A stretch of DNA of 64,000 bases. Source: Allopusillimonas sp048270225. Lineage in GTDB: Bacteria > Pseudomonadota > Gammaproteobacteria > Burkholderiales > Burkholderiaceae_B. Below, in pieces: positions 53,379 to 62,184 of the stretch (positions are counted from its first letter, which is position 1; every line of letters starts with the position of its first letter). The stretch lies in the NCBI GenBank assembly GCA_048270225.1, contig JBLWTG010000009.1:1-64000 (forward strand). Direction: 5' to 3'. Made by a program: the position numbers and the translations under genes. The notes under the pieces were generated by a model. The model ran no database searches. It worked only from the letters and a program-made list of their open reading frames with translations, and had not been told where the DNA came from.

Positions 53379-54136
53379 GTCGATACAACCCAGTCCCGCT
53401 GAAAAGTCTCCCGGTAGGTAAAGCGGCTGTCCGGATGCACACTGATGGCGCACTCGGTCAGGTCGCCGCGCTCATCCAGATAGCGGCGCGTGAGCAGCAG
53501 GCCTGCCGAGTGCGCATCCACCCTCAGCAGGCGGCCCATCTCCTCGGAGATGATGATCCCGCGTATTTCCTGCTCCACCGTCTTGATATTGGCCTGGAAC
53601 TGCTCTTCGAGCAGGGTGTATACCGCCCGCACCATGCGCCCCGTCACGCCCTGGATGGAACGGAAACGGGGCGCGATGTAGATATCGCTGAAACTGATGG
53701 GCTCCTCGCTGTCCCTGGCAAAGCGCAACCCCTCCACATGCAGCCAGGTCTCCCCCTCGGAGGCGCCCAGCATGGCCGCAAGCCCGCCGGCCACGCTGAC
53801 AATCTCGCTCTTTTCCACCTGCAGCGAGGTATCGGACGCGTATTGATTGAGATCGCTGATGCCGCTCATGCGCTGCACATACTGGCTGACCGGCGACACC
53901 GCGCAAACGCGCGTGCCCACGCCCCGCTGGCGCATCAGCAGGCCCTGCGCCACCAACTGCTTGATCGCCTCGCGCACCGTAAAGCGAGACACCCCGAACT
54001 GATCGCACAGCTCGAACTCCGTGGGCAGATAACTGCCCACGGGATATTTGCCCGAATTGATCTCATTCAGCAAGGTTCTGGCCAACTGAACATAGCGGGG
54101 CTGGGACCCGAACAACTCGGACGACATTGCATTCAT
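53375..54136 (-). CDS. GntR-family regulator with UTRA domain
   Basis: A 253-residue HutC-type regulator: winged helix at about 15-80 (PRYVQLARTLLNEINSGKYP, LPTEFELCDQFGVSRFTVRE), then a UTRA effector domain (HVEGLRFARDSEEPISFSDI, LLTRRYLDERGD). The start at 54136 (ATGAATGCA) overlaps the CaiB stop, which decides it over the upstream Met. It is embedded in the operon it probably controls; a candidate operator lies before the first gene at 61663-61672. Confidence 0.88.
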   Translation of the reverse strand: MNAMSSELFGSQPRYVQLARTLLNEINSGKYPVGSYLPTEFELCDQFGVSRFTVREAIKQLVAQGLLMRQRGVGTRVCAVSPVSQYVQRMSGISDLNQYASDTSLQVEKSEIVSVAGGLAAMLGASEGETWLHVEGLRFARDSEEPISFSDIYIAPRFRSIQGVTGRMVRAVYTLLEEQFQANIKTVEQEIRGIIISEEMGRLLRVDAHSAGLLLTRRYLDERGDLTECAISVHPDSRFTYRETFQRDWVVST

Positions 54137-55323
54137 ATAATAGATTCTTCCCGCAACGATCTGATTTCCATATCGGAGCAACCCAGCTCAGCCAGCACAC
54201 TGTCTGTATCCGCCCCCAAGGCCGGTGCGGTGCGCAAAGGCAGCGACTCGCCGGGACAGCGGATGGGACTGGCCACACCCTTGACCTGCCTGCCGGATTC
54301 GTCGCTGGCCGTCACGACCCCCTGTCTCGAGTGCACGAACGGATTGTCCAACGCCTGGGCTACATCATATACGGGTGAGGCCGGTACCTTGCCCGAGAAC
54401 CTAGAAATCCAGCTGGCCGTGGTGTCTGTCAGCAGCACGCTTTCGATTTCCTCATTGAAGGCATTCTTGTTCGCAAGGCGATCTGCAAAGGACTTGTATT
54501 CCGGACGCCCGGCCCATTCCGGGTGTCCCATCGCCTGCGCCAGCAGCGGCCAGAACTTCTCCTTGTTGCACATGATGAAAATCCAGCCATCCTGCGTGCG
54601 GTAGAGCTGGCTCGGCACCAGAGACGGATGCGCCGAGCGCGGAATGCGGCCCGTCGTATGCCCGCCGTTCAGATACCATGTTGCCACATAACCCAGATTG
54701 TGCAGCGCCACATCAAACAGGCTCACATCGATATCCCGGCCTTTGCCGGTGGCGCGGGCCGACAGCACCCCCGAGACCAGCCCCAGCGCGGCCGTCGTGC
54801 CCGTCATCAGGTCTATCATGGACAGGCCGAAACGCGCCGGCGGGCCGTCCGGCTCGCCCGTCAACGACAAATAGCCCGCCTCGGCCTGCATCAGATAATC
54901 GTAGCCAGGCCAGCCGGCGCGCTCGCCTTCCCTGCCGTAAGCCGACAAGTGCGCACACACCAGATCAGGCTTGACCTTGCCCAGCGTCGCATAATCCAGC
55001 CCCAGCTTGGCCGGCAGATCGCCGCGCAGGTTGTTGAACACCGCATCGGCATGCTCGACCAATTGCTGCAACACGCGCTGTCCCTGCTCGTGTTTCAGGT
55101 CCAGGCACATGCTTTTCTTGTTGCGATTGAAGGCCTGATAAAACTGGCTGTCGCCATCGCCGAAATAATGCGGGCCCACCCCGCGCCCCACATCACCGCC
55201 ATCGCGCGGATTCTCGATCTTGATGACTTCCGCCCCCAGGTCCGCCAGGTGCTGCGTACCGAACGGGCCGGCGCCATACTGCTCCACCGAAATGATTCTG
55301 AGTCCTTCCAACGGCAAGCTCAT
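54133..55323 (-). CDS. CaiB/BaiF-family CoA-transferase (second copy)
   Basis: A 396-residue class III CoA-transferase (LEGLRIISVEQYGAGPFGTQ, HLADLGAEVIKIENP, LVCAHLSAYGREGERAGWPG before the catalytic Asp in YDYLMQAEAGYLSLTG). It is much diverged from the copy at 45739 and would activate the acid imported by the TRAP system. It overlaps both neighbours by 4 bases. Confidence 0.91.
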   Translation of the reverse strand: MSLPLEGLRIISVEQYGAGPFGTQHLADLGAEVIKIENPRDGGDVGRGVGPHYFGDGDSQFYQAFNRNKKSMCLDLKHEQGQRVLQQLVEHADAVFNNLRGDLPAKLGLDYATLGKVKPDLVCAHLSAYGREGERAGWPGYDYLMQAEAGYLSLTGEPDGPPARFGLSMIDLMTGTTAALGLVSGVLSARATGKGRDIDVSLFDVALHNLGYVATWYLNGGHTTGRIPRSAHPSLVPSQLYRTQDGWIFIMCNKEKFWPLLAQAMGHPEWAGRPEYKSFADRLANKNAFNEEIESVLLTDTTASWISRFSGKVPASPVYDVAQALDNPFVHSRQGVVTASDESGRQVKGVASPIRCPGESLPLRTAPALGADTDSVLAELGCSDMEIRSLREESII

Positions 55324-56471
55324 ATCCGATTCCTCTCGATCAACTGCTTGGCAATAATGATGCGCTGCATTTCGTTCGTCCCTTCGCCTATGGTCAGCAA
55401 AGGCGCGTCGCGATAAAACCGCTCCACCAGATACTCCTTGGAGTAGCCATAGCCGCCATGGATGCGCAGCGCTTCAGTGCTGTTCTCCAGCGCGGACTCC
55501 GTCGCAAAATACTTGGCCATGCCGGCCTCCATATCGCAGCGCTCGCCCCGGTCATAAGCCTGGGCGGCAGCCTGCGTCAACAGCCGCGCCGCCGTCACCC
55601 GCGTCGCCATCTCGCCCAGCTTGAGCTGTATCGCCTGATGCTCGCAGATAGGCTTGCCGAAGGTCTTGCGCTGCTGCGCATACTTGACCGACTCGTCCAG
55701 TGCAGCCTGCGCCACGCCCACCCCGCGCGCCGCCACATTGATTCTCCCCAGCTCCAGGCCGCCGAGCACCATCTGCAGCCCCTTCCCTTCGACCCCGCCG
55801 ACAAGACGATCAGCCGGCACGCGGTAATCCTCGAACACCAGCTCTGTGGAGTCTATGCCCTTGTAACCCAGCTTCTCGAGCTGGCGGCTGACGGTAAAGC
55901 CCGGCCCCTTCTCCGCAATCAACAGGCTCATGCCCTTGTGGCGCGGCTGGGTCTGCGTATCCGTCTTCACCAGCAAGGCAAAACAGTTGCCGTGAAAACC
56001 ATTGGTGATCCACATTTTCGTGCCATTGACCACATACTCGTCTCCATCCCTGCGCGCCACCGTGCGGATGGCCTGCAGGTCGGTACCGCAGTCAGGCTCG
56101 GTCAGCCCTATGCCGCCGCGCAGCTCGCCCGTGGCAAAACGCGGCAGGTAAGCCTGCTTCTGGGCTTCGGTGCCAAAGCGCTGCACCGCCGCCGCCATGA
56201 TCAGATGCGAATTGATAATGCCCGAGAGCGACATCCACATCGTCGACATGCGTTCGATAATCTTCGCATACGTCGACGTCGACAGCCCCAGTCCGCCATA
56301 CGCCGGATCAATAATGCAGCCGAACAGGCCCATTTCCTTCATCTTCTCCACGATCTGCACCGGATACTCGTCATCGTGCTCCAGCTGCCAGACATAAGGC
56401 TTGACCTCCTGCTCCAGAAAGCGGTCCACCATATCCAGAATCAACTGCTCTTGTCCCATATCGTCGTTCAT
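55320..56471 (-). CDS. Acyl-CoA dehydrogenase
   Basis: A 383-residue flavoprotein. FAD and substrate motifs are GIGLTEPDCGTDLQAIRT and MWITNGFHGNCFALLVKT. The catalytic-base region has IHGGYGYSKEYLVERFYRDA and the C-terminus LTIGEGTNEMQRIIIAKQLI. It oxidises an acyl-CoA to the 2-enoyl-CoA. In this operon it would act between the CoA-transferase and the MaoC hydratase. Confidence 0.93.
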   Translation of the reverse strand: MNDDMGQEQLILDMVDRFLEQEVKPYVWQLEHDDEYPVQIVEKMKEMGLFGCIIDPAYGGLGLSTSTYAKIIERMSTMWMSLSGIINSHLIMAAAVQRFGTEAQKQAYLPRFATGELRGGIGLTEPDCGTDLQAIRTVARRDGDEYVVNGTKMWITNGFHGNCFALLVKTDTQTQPRHKGMSLLIAEKGPGFTVSRQLEKLGYKGIDSTELVFEDYRVPADRLVGGVEGKGLQMVLGGLELGRINVAARGVGVAQAALDESVKYAQQRKTFGKPICEHQAIQLKLGEMATRVTAARLLTQAAAQAYDRGERCDMEAGMAKYFATESALENSTEALRIHGGYGYSKEYLVERFYRDAPLLTIGEGTNEMQRIIIAKQLIERNRI

Positions 56472-56490
56472 TTCTGCCTCTATGCTCTAC

Positions 56491-57918
56491 TTAATTTGTC
56501 TGTTCCAACTGCAGGCTTTGCCCCAGAAGACGCGCTACATCGTCAGCCTGGTGCTCATCCACGGCCAGAATGCAGTCCTCCACTTCCTTCACATCGTCAT
56601 CGCTCAACTGCCTGCGCGCGTTATCCCGGAACTTCTCGACCACATCCTGCGTGCTCAAGGGGCGGTCCACCGAGCCGCGATTGACCGCCTCGCGCTCGCG
56701 CACCACGCTGCCGTCGTTCAGCTCGACCACCACCTCACCGGAGTAATACTTGGGAAAGCCGCTGTCCGGATCCAGCACATAGTCCGTCTTTGCCGCCAGG
56801 GCCAGCACCTGCGCATCGCGCAGAGCCGACTCCTCGATCTCGTCCAGACTCATCCGGCCCTTGATCAACGCCGTGCTCACCAGATAGGGAATGCTGAACT
56901 GGGCCTCGTAGCTATTGGCCGGAACCCGCTTGGAGGCCTCAGGCTCGCACACAGTCTTGACCACCTCTTCGGCCACCAGGACCTTCACACGTTTGATGTC
57001 CTCGGGATTGACGCCCTGGCCATGCAGGCGAATCGCCGCGTCTATGCTTGCATGAGTGAAATGGCAGGCAGGCAGCGGCTTGACAGAAACCTTCCCGGTC
57101 TCCCACTCCTGTCCCAGCCCCTCGGTGGCCAATGAAAGGTCGTAGTCGCTGCCCTGTCCCAAATGGCTCTCGAACAGGCCGAAACGCCCCTCATAGGCCA
57201 GCCTGGTACCGGCATAGCCATGGCGCCCCAGCGTTGCCGCAGTGATGCCCGACACCCCCGCCCATCCCGGATGCATGCGCTTGTTCCAGGCGCCGTCATT
57301 CAGAAACTCCAGACTGCCCGCCCCCATGGACAGCGCCAGACCCTGCGCATCCACATACTGCTGAACGTCCAGTCCCATCAGCCAGCCCGCAGCCACCGTG
57401 CAGCCGAAAGCGCCAATCAGCCCGGTCGGATGAAACCCAACCTGGTGAAAGCCGCCCTTGGCAACTGCGCCCAGACGCGTAGCGATCTCCATGCCCAGCA
57501 CATAGGCCGACACCATATCCCTGCCGCTGCGCCCTTCCCGGGCGGCCACGCCCAGCACCGTCGGCAGAACCGAAGCGGTCGCGTGGATGACGCCACGTGA
57601 ATGCGTGTCGTCATAATCCAGGCCGTGAATCAGAATGCCATTCATCAGCACCGCATTGCGCAAATCAAAACGTTTGTCTGTACCGATCACCGGGTGAGGC
57701 CCGCCGCCGTCCAGCTCCGAAATTGCTGCCATCGCGCGCCGGCTGAAATCATAGCCATGCGAAGCAAAAGCAATACCGATGGAGTCGAGCATCAGCTCCC
57801 GCGCCCGCTGACGCACCGACGCTGGAATGGCATCGCCATCAAAGTCGCGCGCAAACTGCGCGATCTGTTCAGAAACGGCAGCGCCTTTGCCCGGCGCCTT
57901 ATGTGAAGTGGACATCAT
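56491..57918 (-). CDS. MmgE/PrpD-family protein
   Basis: A 475-residue member of the family of 2-methylcitrate dehydratase and cis-aconitate decarboxylase: LDYDDTHSRGVIHATASVLP, HQVGFHPTGLIGAFGCTVAA, KPLPACHFTHASIDAAIRL. The His and Asp residues around DYDDTH are in the usual place. Family members dehydrate or decarboxylate tricarboxylic acids. The start MMSTSHK at 57918 has GGGAGA upstream; the longer open frame reads into dctM and is rejected. Confidence 0.9.
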   Translation of the reverse strand: MMSTSHKAPGKGAAVSEQIAQFARDFDGDAIPASVRQRARELMLDSIGIAFASHGYDFSRRAMAAISELDGGGPHPVIGTDKRFDLRNAVLMNGILIHGLDYDDTHSRGVIHATASVLPTVLGVAAREGRSGRDMVSAYVLGMEIATRLGAVAKGGFHQVGFHPTGLIGAFGCTVAAGWLMGLDVQQYVDAQGLALSMGAGSLEFLNDGAWNKRMHPGWAGVSGITAATLGRHGYAGTRLAYEGRFGLFESHLGQGSDYDLSLATEGLGQEWETGKVSVKPLPACHFTHASIDAAIRLHGQGVNPEDIKRVKVLVAEEVVKTVCEPEASKRVPANSYEAQFSIPYLVSTALIKGRMSLDEIEESALRDAQVLALAAKTDYVLDPDSGFPKYYSGEVVVELNDGSVVREREAVNRGSVDRPLSTQDVVEKFRDNARRQLSDDDVKEVEDCILAVDEHQADDVARLLGQSLQLEQTN

Positions 57919-57935
57919 GCATCTCCCAAGTTCTG

Positions 57936-59204
57936 TTAAACAAGTGCCAGAGAAATAAACGGCACGTAAGTAATAATCACGAGCGACACCATCCGGGTCA
58001 GGTAAAAAGGCAGCACCCCTTTCACCACATCCTCGACCGGGATCTTCGCAATACCGCTCATCACAAAAAGGTTCAGGCCGATAGGCGGCGTCAGCGTGGC
58101 AATCTCCACGTTCGCCACCATGATCACCGCGAAATGGACAGGATCTATGCCAAGGTGGATCGCCATCGGGAACAGCAAAGGCGCCGTCAGCACTATCATC
58201 GCCACCCCGTCCAGAAACATACCCAGCACCAGCAAGAGCAGATTGGCCAGCAGCAGGAACTGCCACGGTTCAAGATTCACACTCTCCATCAGTGACACCA
58301 GCGAAGCCGACACCCCCATGCGTGCCAGTACAAAGCCGATCAGACTCCCGCCCATCACCACCGCAAAAATCATCGTGGTCTGCAACACCGCATCCTTGGA
58401 CGCCTGCCACACCCCGCTCCAGTTCAGCGTGCGATAGATGAACACACACAGAATCATGGCGTAGGCCGCCGCCACCGCAGAGACCTCGGTAGGCGTAAAG
58501 ATGCCCAGGTAAATCGTCCCCAGCACCAGCACCGGCATGGACAAGGCCCCCGCCGCGCGCGGCGCCCGCCCGAAAAAGCCCTTGAAATCAGGCTTGCCTA
58601 TCGTGTTGCCGTAGCCATTCCTGCGCACCAGCCACATCGTCGTCATCAGCAGAAACGTCGCCTCCATCAGCCCAGGCAAAATTCCCGCGATGAACAGCTT
58701 GTCGACAGGCAGCCCCACAATCGAGCCGATCAGGATAAAGCCCAGTGAAGGCGGAATCATCAGGCCCAGCGTTCCGCCCACCGCCACCAGGGCTGCGCCG
58801 AACCGCGGCGGATACTTCTCGCGCTTCAGGCCCTCCACCGTGGCGGCGCCGATCGCCGCCGCCGACCCCACACTGGAACCCGACACTGCCGCAAAGAACA
58901 CGCAGGCCAGCATCACCGTGATCGCCATACCGCCGCGCACCGCGCGCACCAGGCTGCCGATGAAATCAATCATCACCGCCACGATATTGCCGCGCATCAT
59001 CAGATTGCCCATGAGCACAAACATGGGAATCGCCATCAGCGGATAACTGTTGACAGACTTGAAAGCGGTTTGCGCAATCACCGTCATGGGCACGCCCGTG
59101 ATCGACAGCACCATGCCGCTGGATACCAGCCCCATGACCACGGCGGCATGTACGCCCAGCCCCAGCAGAACAAGCAGGCCAACGGCCGCAATAGATACCG
59201 TCAT
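57936..59204 (-). CDS. dctM: TRAP transporter large permease (DctM)
   Basis: A 422-residue membrane protein with about 12 hydrophobic segments and DctM motifs (GMVLSITGVPMTVIAQTAF, SGSSVGSAAAIGAATVEGLK, GTLGLMIPPSLGFILIGSI, LTPPIGLNLFVM). It forms the sodium-coupled transport channel with DctQ, and its start overlaps the dctQ stop by 4 bases. Confidence 0.93.
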   Translation of the reverse strand: MTVSIAAVGLLVLLGLGVHAAVVMGLVSSGMVLSITGVPMTVIAQTAFKSVNSYPLMAIPMFVLMGNLMMRGNIVAVMIDFIGSLVRAVRGGMAITVMLACVFFAAVSGSSVGSAAAIGAATVEGLKREKYPPRFGAALVAVGGTLGLMIPPSLGFILIGSIVGLPVDKLFIAGILPGLMEATFLLMTTMWLVRRNGYGNTIGKPDFKGFFGRAPRAAGALSMPVLVLGTIYLGIFTPTEVSAVAAAYAMILCVFIYRTLNWSGVWQASKDAVLQTTMIFAVVMGGSLIGFVLARMGVSASLVSLMESVNLEPWQFLLLANLLLLVLGMFLDGVAMIVLTAPLLFPMAIHLGIDPVHFAVIMVANVEIATLTPPIGLNLFVMSGIAKIPVEDVVKGVLPFYLTRMVSLVIITYVPFISLALV

Positions 59205-59833
59205 AGCTGGGGCCCCTTGGAAAGTGCATTGATGGTGGCTTCGTCCAGTGTCACCGGCTCCTCATCGGGCGTGAACGGATCGCCCCAGAACCAGGCATAC
59301 CAGCCCGCATAGGCGTAATACAGAAAGAGCGCGATCCCGCCCACCGGCATAGCCAGAAACACAATCCACATCGGCAGCTCGAGATTGGACTCGGACAGCA
59401 TGCCCATCGTGTAATAGCGCCTGACCTGATCAATCGACGAATAAGCCAGAATGACCGCAAAGCCCATTCCCACCAGGCAGGACAACAGCCACGAAGCGCG
59501 CTGCATGGCCAGCGGAAAGCGCTGCACCAGCAGTTCAGTGCGTATGTGGTAGCGCTGAAAGCCCGCAATCCCCAGCGTCAGGAAAAACGTCCACACCAAC
59601 AAGAAGCGCACCGACTCTTCCGCCCAGAAATAGCTCACACCAAAGAAATGGCGGCTCAGGCCTTCGAGCACCATGATGCCCGTCGCGCCCAGCATCAGTA
59701 TCGTCGCGCACGCCAGCACCAGCCTGGACAGCCAGCCCTGTCGGGACAGCACCGGCTTTTGTCTGGGGACGGCTTGCGGGCGGTTCGAACCCGCAACAGG
59801 CTGATTATTGAGCATCGTCTTACTGGCCATCAT
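59201..59833 (-). CDS. dctQ: TRAP transporter small permease (DctQ)
   Basis: A 210-residue protein with four transmembrane segments, DctQ family (EGLSRHFFGVSYFWAEESVR, FLLVWTFFLTLGIAGFQRYH, HIRTELLVQRFP). A 35-residue basic N-terminal tail is longer than usual. GGAGTGCCGCC precedes the ATG. It lies 219 bases after dctP, with a hairpin between. Confidence 0.9.
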   Translation of the reverse strand: MMASKTMLNNQPVAGSNRPQAVPRQKPVLSRQGWLSRLVLACATILMLGATGIMVLEGLSRHFFGVSYFWAEESVRFLLVWTFFLTLGIAGFQRYHIRTELLVQRFPLAMQRASWLLSCLVGMGFAVILAYSSIDQVRRYYTMGMLSESNLELPMWIVFLAMPVGGIALFLYYAYAGWYAWFWGDPFTPDEEPVTLDEATINALSKGPQL

Positions 59834-59979
59834 GGCGGCACTCCTTGCGCAGCGCCCCGCAAAACCATATCAATGACCTGCTCACCACCCAACTGCCTAC
59901 ATAACGTAGCTTGTTCATTCAGCCTCCAACCCATGCTCAGTTTGTTGTTAATGCCCTCACGGGGCCATGCAGCGGCCGT

Positions 59980-60002
59980 CGGATCCGCGAAACGCGGATC
60001 CG
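59980..60002 (-). promoter_or_regulatory. Intercistronic hairpin between dctP and dctQ
   Basis: CGGATCCGCG, AAA, CGCGGATCCG: a perfect 10-bp GC-rich stem with a 3-base loop and no T-run. Such hairpins after binding-protein genes stabilise the upstream transcript against 3' exonucleases and lower expression of downstream permeases. That would raise DctP over DctQM. Confidence 0.6.
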
Positions 60003-60052
60003 TTCACGCCACATGGCTCTTCTCCTATGCCACCGGGTACTCCCAAGCGGGC

Positions 60053-61045
60053 TCACTTCCCGCAGGTCGCAGAAATCTCCGCCGCGCGCTTCACGATTTC
60101 TGGATACTTGTCATCAAAAGACTTGATGCCCGGCTCCGCCAGCTTGTGCGCCATCGCCACATCCGCCTCGGACGCAACATGATAGACAGCGCCCTTGGCC
60201 TGCATCTCCTTGATCAACCGGGCATCATCCGCGCGGGCCTCGGCCCACTGGCGCGCCGTAATCTCATTGATCGTATCGGCGATCACCTTCTGATTTTTGG
60301 GCGACTGCGCATCCAGCCATGTCTTGTCCACCACCACCGCATACGTTGCCAACGCCAGGCTGGGCACGTGATAGGCATACTTGCCCGTCATCCCTATCAT
60401 CTCCGCCCACCCTGCAGGCGACGTGAACACACCGTCAATCGCGCCCTGCGACAGCGCCGTACTCATCTCCGACGCCGCCATCGACACCGGGCTCGCGCCA
60501 AGACCGCGAATCATGTCCAGAAACACCCGGCCGCCCGTCACACGCAGCTTCATCCCCTTGAGCCCATCCAGATGCTGAACATCCTTGTCCTTGAACAGAA
60601 ACATCAGATCCGCCGTGCGCAGCAGACTGAGCACTTTCAGATTGCGCGGCTCCACCTGGCTGGACACCAGATGCGTCAGCTTGTCCGCATAGCACTTGTT
60701 CGCCATCTCCTCGTCCGTCAGCCCGAACGGCAGATTGATGAAACCCAGGCTTGGAGCAATCGTCTCCAGCCTCACCGCCACCGGCCACACCATGTGCACA
60801 GACCCCGTGCCCAGAGCCGCCAGCGCATCCTGATCGTTGAACAGCTGACTGGCCGGATACACCTTCACGTCTATCTCGCCATTCGTGCGCTCCTTCACCT
60901 TCTTGGCGAATTCATTCATATAGCGCGTCTTCCAGTGCGACGCCGCCACCTCCGACGACACCACCATCTCCGCCGCATGCAGCGCCGGCGAAGCGAACAT
61001 CACGGCAATGGCTGCCGCCGCGCCCAATAATCTGCGTATCTTCAT
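60053..61045 (-). CDS. dctP: TRAP transporter substrate-binding protein (DctP)
   Basis: A 330-residue periplasmic protein. A Sec signal peptide MKIRRLLGAAAAIAVMFASP, ALHA is cleaved near residue 24. DctP features are HWKTRYMNEFAKKVKERTNG, EIDVKVYPASQLFNDQDAL, KGMKLRVTGGRVFLDMIRGL with the substrate-carboxylate Arg, and EMSTALSQGAIDGVFTSPAG. It binds a carboxylated substrate, probably the acid degraded by the downstream enzymes. A small GGGCCG/CGGCCC hairpin lies in its leader at 61068-61085. Confidence 0.93.
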   Translation of the reverse strand: MKIRRLLGAAAAIAVMFASPALHAAEMVVSSEVAASHWKTRYMNEFAKKVKERTNGEIDVKVYPASQLFNDQDALAALGTGSVHMVWPVAVRLETIAPSLGFINLPFGLTDEEMANKCYADKLTHLVSSQVEPRNLKVLSLLRTADLMFLFKDKDVQHLDGLKGMKLRVTGGRVFLDMIRGLGASPVSMAASEMSTALSQGAIDGVFTSPAGWAEMIGMTGKYAYHVPSLALATYAVVVDKTWLDAQSPKNQKVIADTINEITARQWAEARADDARLIKEMQAKGAVYHVASEADVAMAHKLAEPGIKSFDDKYPEIVKRAAEISATCGK

Positions 61046-61133
61046 TTTTTTGTCTCCGGTTCGGGCCGGGCCGTTATTTCGGCCCTGGCTGCTTGTCATA
61101 GTGAAAAATACTGCTCTGTCTTGCGTCGCACCC

Positions 61134-61634
61134 TCAATCGCCCGTGCCGTGACCCTTCTTCGGAATCAGGCAGGAACGCACAAAATGCATGATCGGCGTG
61201 CCGTCCTGATTGAAGGCACGCGTATGCACCGTCACAACCCCCTGCGTAGGCCGGCTGCGCGACTCGCGTACCTCCAGCACCTCGCTTTCCGCATACAAGG
61301 TATCGCCCGGGAAAACCGGCGCCGTCAGCGTGATCTCCTTCCAGCCCAGATTCGCGATCGCCTTGCCACTTACATCGTTGACCGACATCCCCAGCACAAT
61401 CGCCACCGTCAGCCCGCTGTTCACCAGCGGCTTGCCGAACTCGCTCTTGGCCGCATAAGCCATATCGCAATGCATGGGATGGAAATTCATCGTCAACAGC
61501 GAGAACTGAATGTTGTCGGCATCCGTAATCGTCCTGCCTGGAAAATGTTCATAGATATCACCCACATGGAACTCTTCCAGATAGCGGCCAAAAGACGTGC
61601 GATAGCGATTTTTCTCAACAGCGGTTGTGTTCAT
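61134..61634 (-). CDS. MaoC-family dehydratase
   Basis: A 166-residue hot-dog-fold hydratase: HFPGRTITDADNIQFSLLTM, NFHPMHCDMAYAAKSEFGKP with the catalytic Asp/His pair. Sequences like it include mesaconyl-CoA hydratases and other 2-enoyl-CoA hydratases. The start MNTTAVEKNRY at 61634 is preferred; MSGQTIKEDD at 61673 would lie on the predicted start site and operator. It is the first gene of the operon. Confidence 0.87.
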   Translation of the reverse strand: MNTTAVEKNRYRTSFGRYLEEFHVGDIYEHFPGRTITDADNIQFSLLTMNFHPMHCDMAYAAKSEFGKPLVNSGLTVAIVLGMSVNDVSGKAIANLGWKEITLTAPVFPGDTLYAESEVLEVRESRSRPTQGVVTVHTRAFNQDGTPIMHFVRSCLIPKKGHGTGD

Positions 61635-61662
61635 GGCAGTCCAGTCATCCTCTTTGATAGTT

Positions 61663-61700
61663 TGTCCGGACATGCTAATCAACAAGACATGAGAAGTCAA
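61663..61700 (-). promoter_or_regulatory. Promoter and palindromic operator of the maoC-citE operon
   Basis: On the minus strand, -35 TTGACT (61695-61700) and -10 TAGCAT (61672-61677) are 17 bp apart. A perfect 10-bp palindrome TGTCCGGACA (61663-61672) starts on the last base of the -10 and covers the start site. It is a likely operator for the GntR-type regulator at 53375. Confidence 0.65.
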
Positions 61701-61924
61701 TAGGCATTGAAGCGGAGGGGGTTTGGCAGGAGAGATCGGGTTGAGCTGCGTGAGTTTGAGGGGCCCGGGGGATCGCGGGAGAAAGGAGCAGGGTTTAAAG
61801 GGGGGATTTGACGGGACGGGCTGCTCTGGCGGTCGATGCGCCCATCAAGCAGGCGAGGGAAAGATTGCGTATAATTTCGCCTTTCTGCCACGCGTTGTGT
61901 TCTGCAACGCGATCTGCTTGATAT

Positions 61925-62009
61925 GCCCGGGTGGTGAAATTGGTAGACGCAGGGGACTCAAAATCCCCCGCCGCAAGGCGTGCCGGTTCGATTCCGGCCC
62001 CGGGCACCA
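61925..62009 (+). tRNA. tRNA-Leu (anticodon CAA)
   Basis: A class II tRNA of 85 nt: acceptor GCCCGGG/CCCGGGC, D-arm TGGTGAAATTGGTAGACGC, anticodon stem GGGGA closing loop CTCAAAA (anticodon CAA), a long variable arm, T-arm CCGGTTCGATTCCGG, and encoded CCA at 62007-62009. A TATAAT at 61871-61876 is its probable -10. The 3' end is the likely attachment site of the element that begins at 62010. Confidence 0.96.
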
Positions 62010-62184
62010 ACGGCTTGTTCCAAACAGGTTCAAGCCGCACCAAATTATCAAGAAAATCATGTGGTTAGAATAGACACTTAACCCATGATGCTCCATCAAG
62101 TTTCAGCAAATCCCAACGTTGCGTGCCCCCCAAGGTGTACCCTAGACTGGTTGTACCCAGTTTTCTTTTTGCAGGGGTACACCT

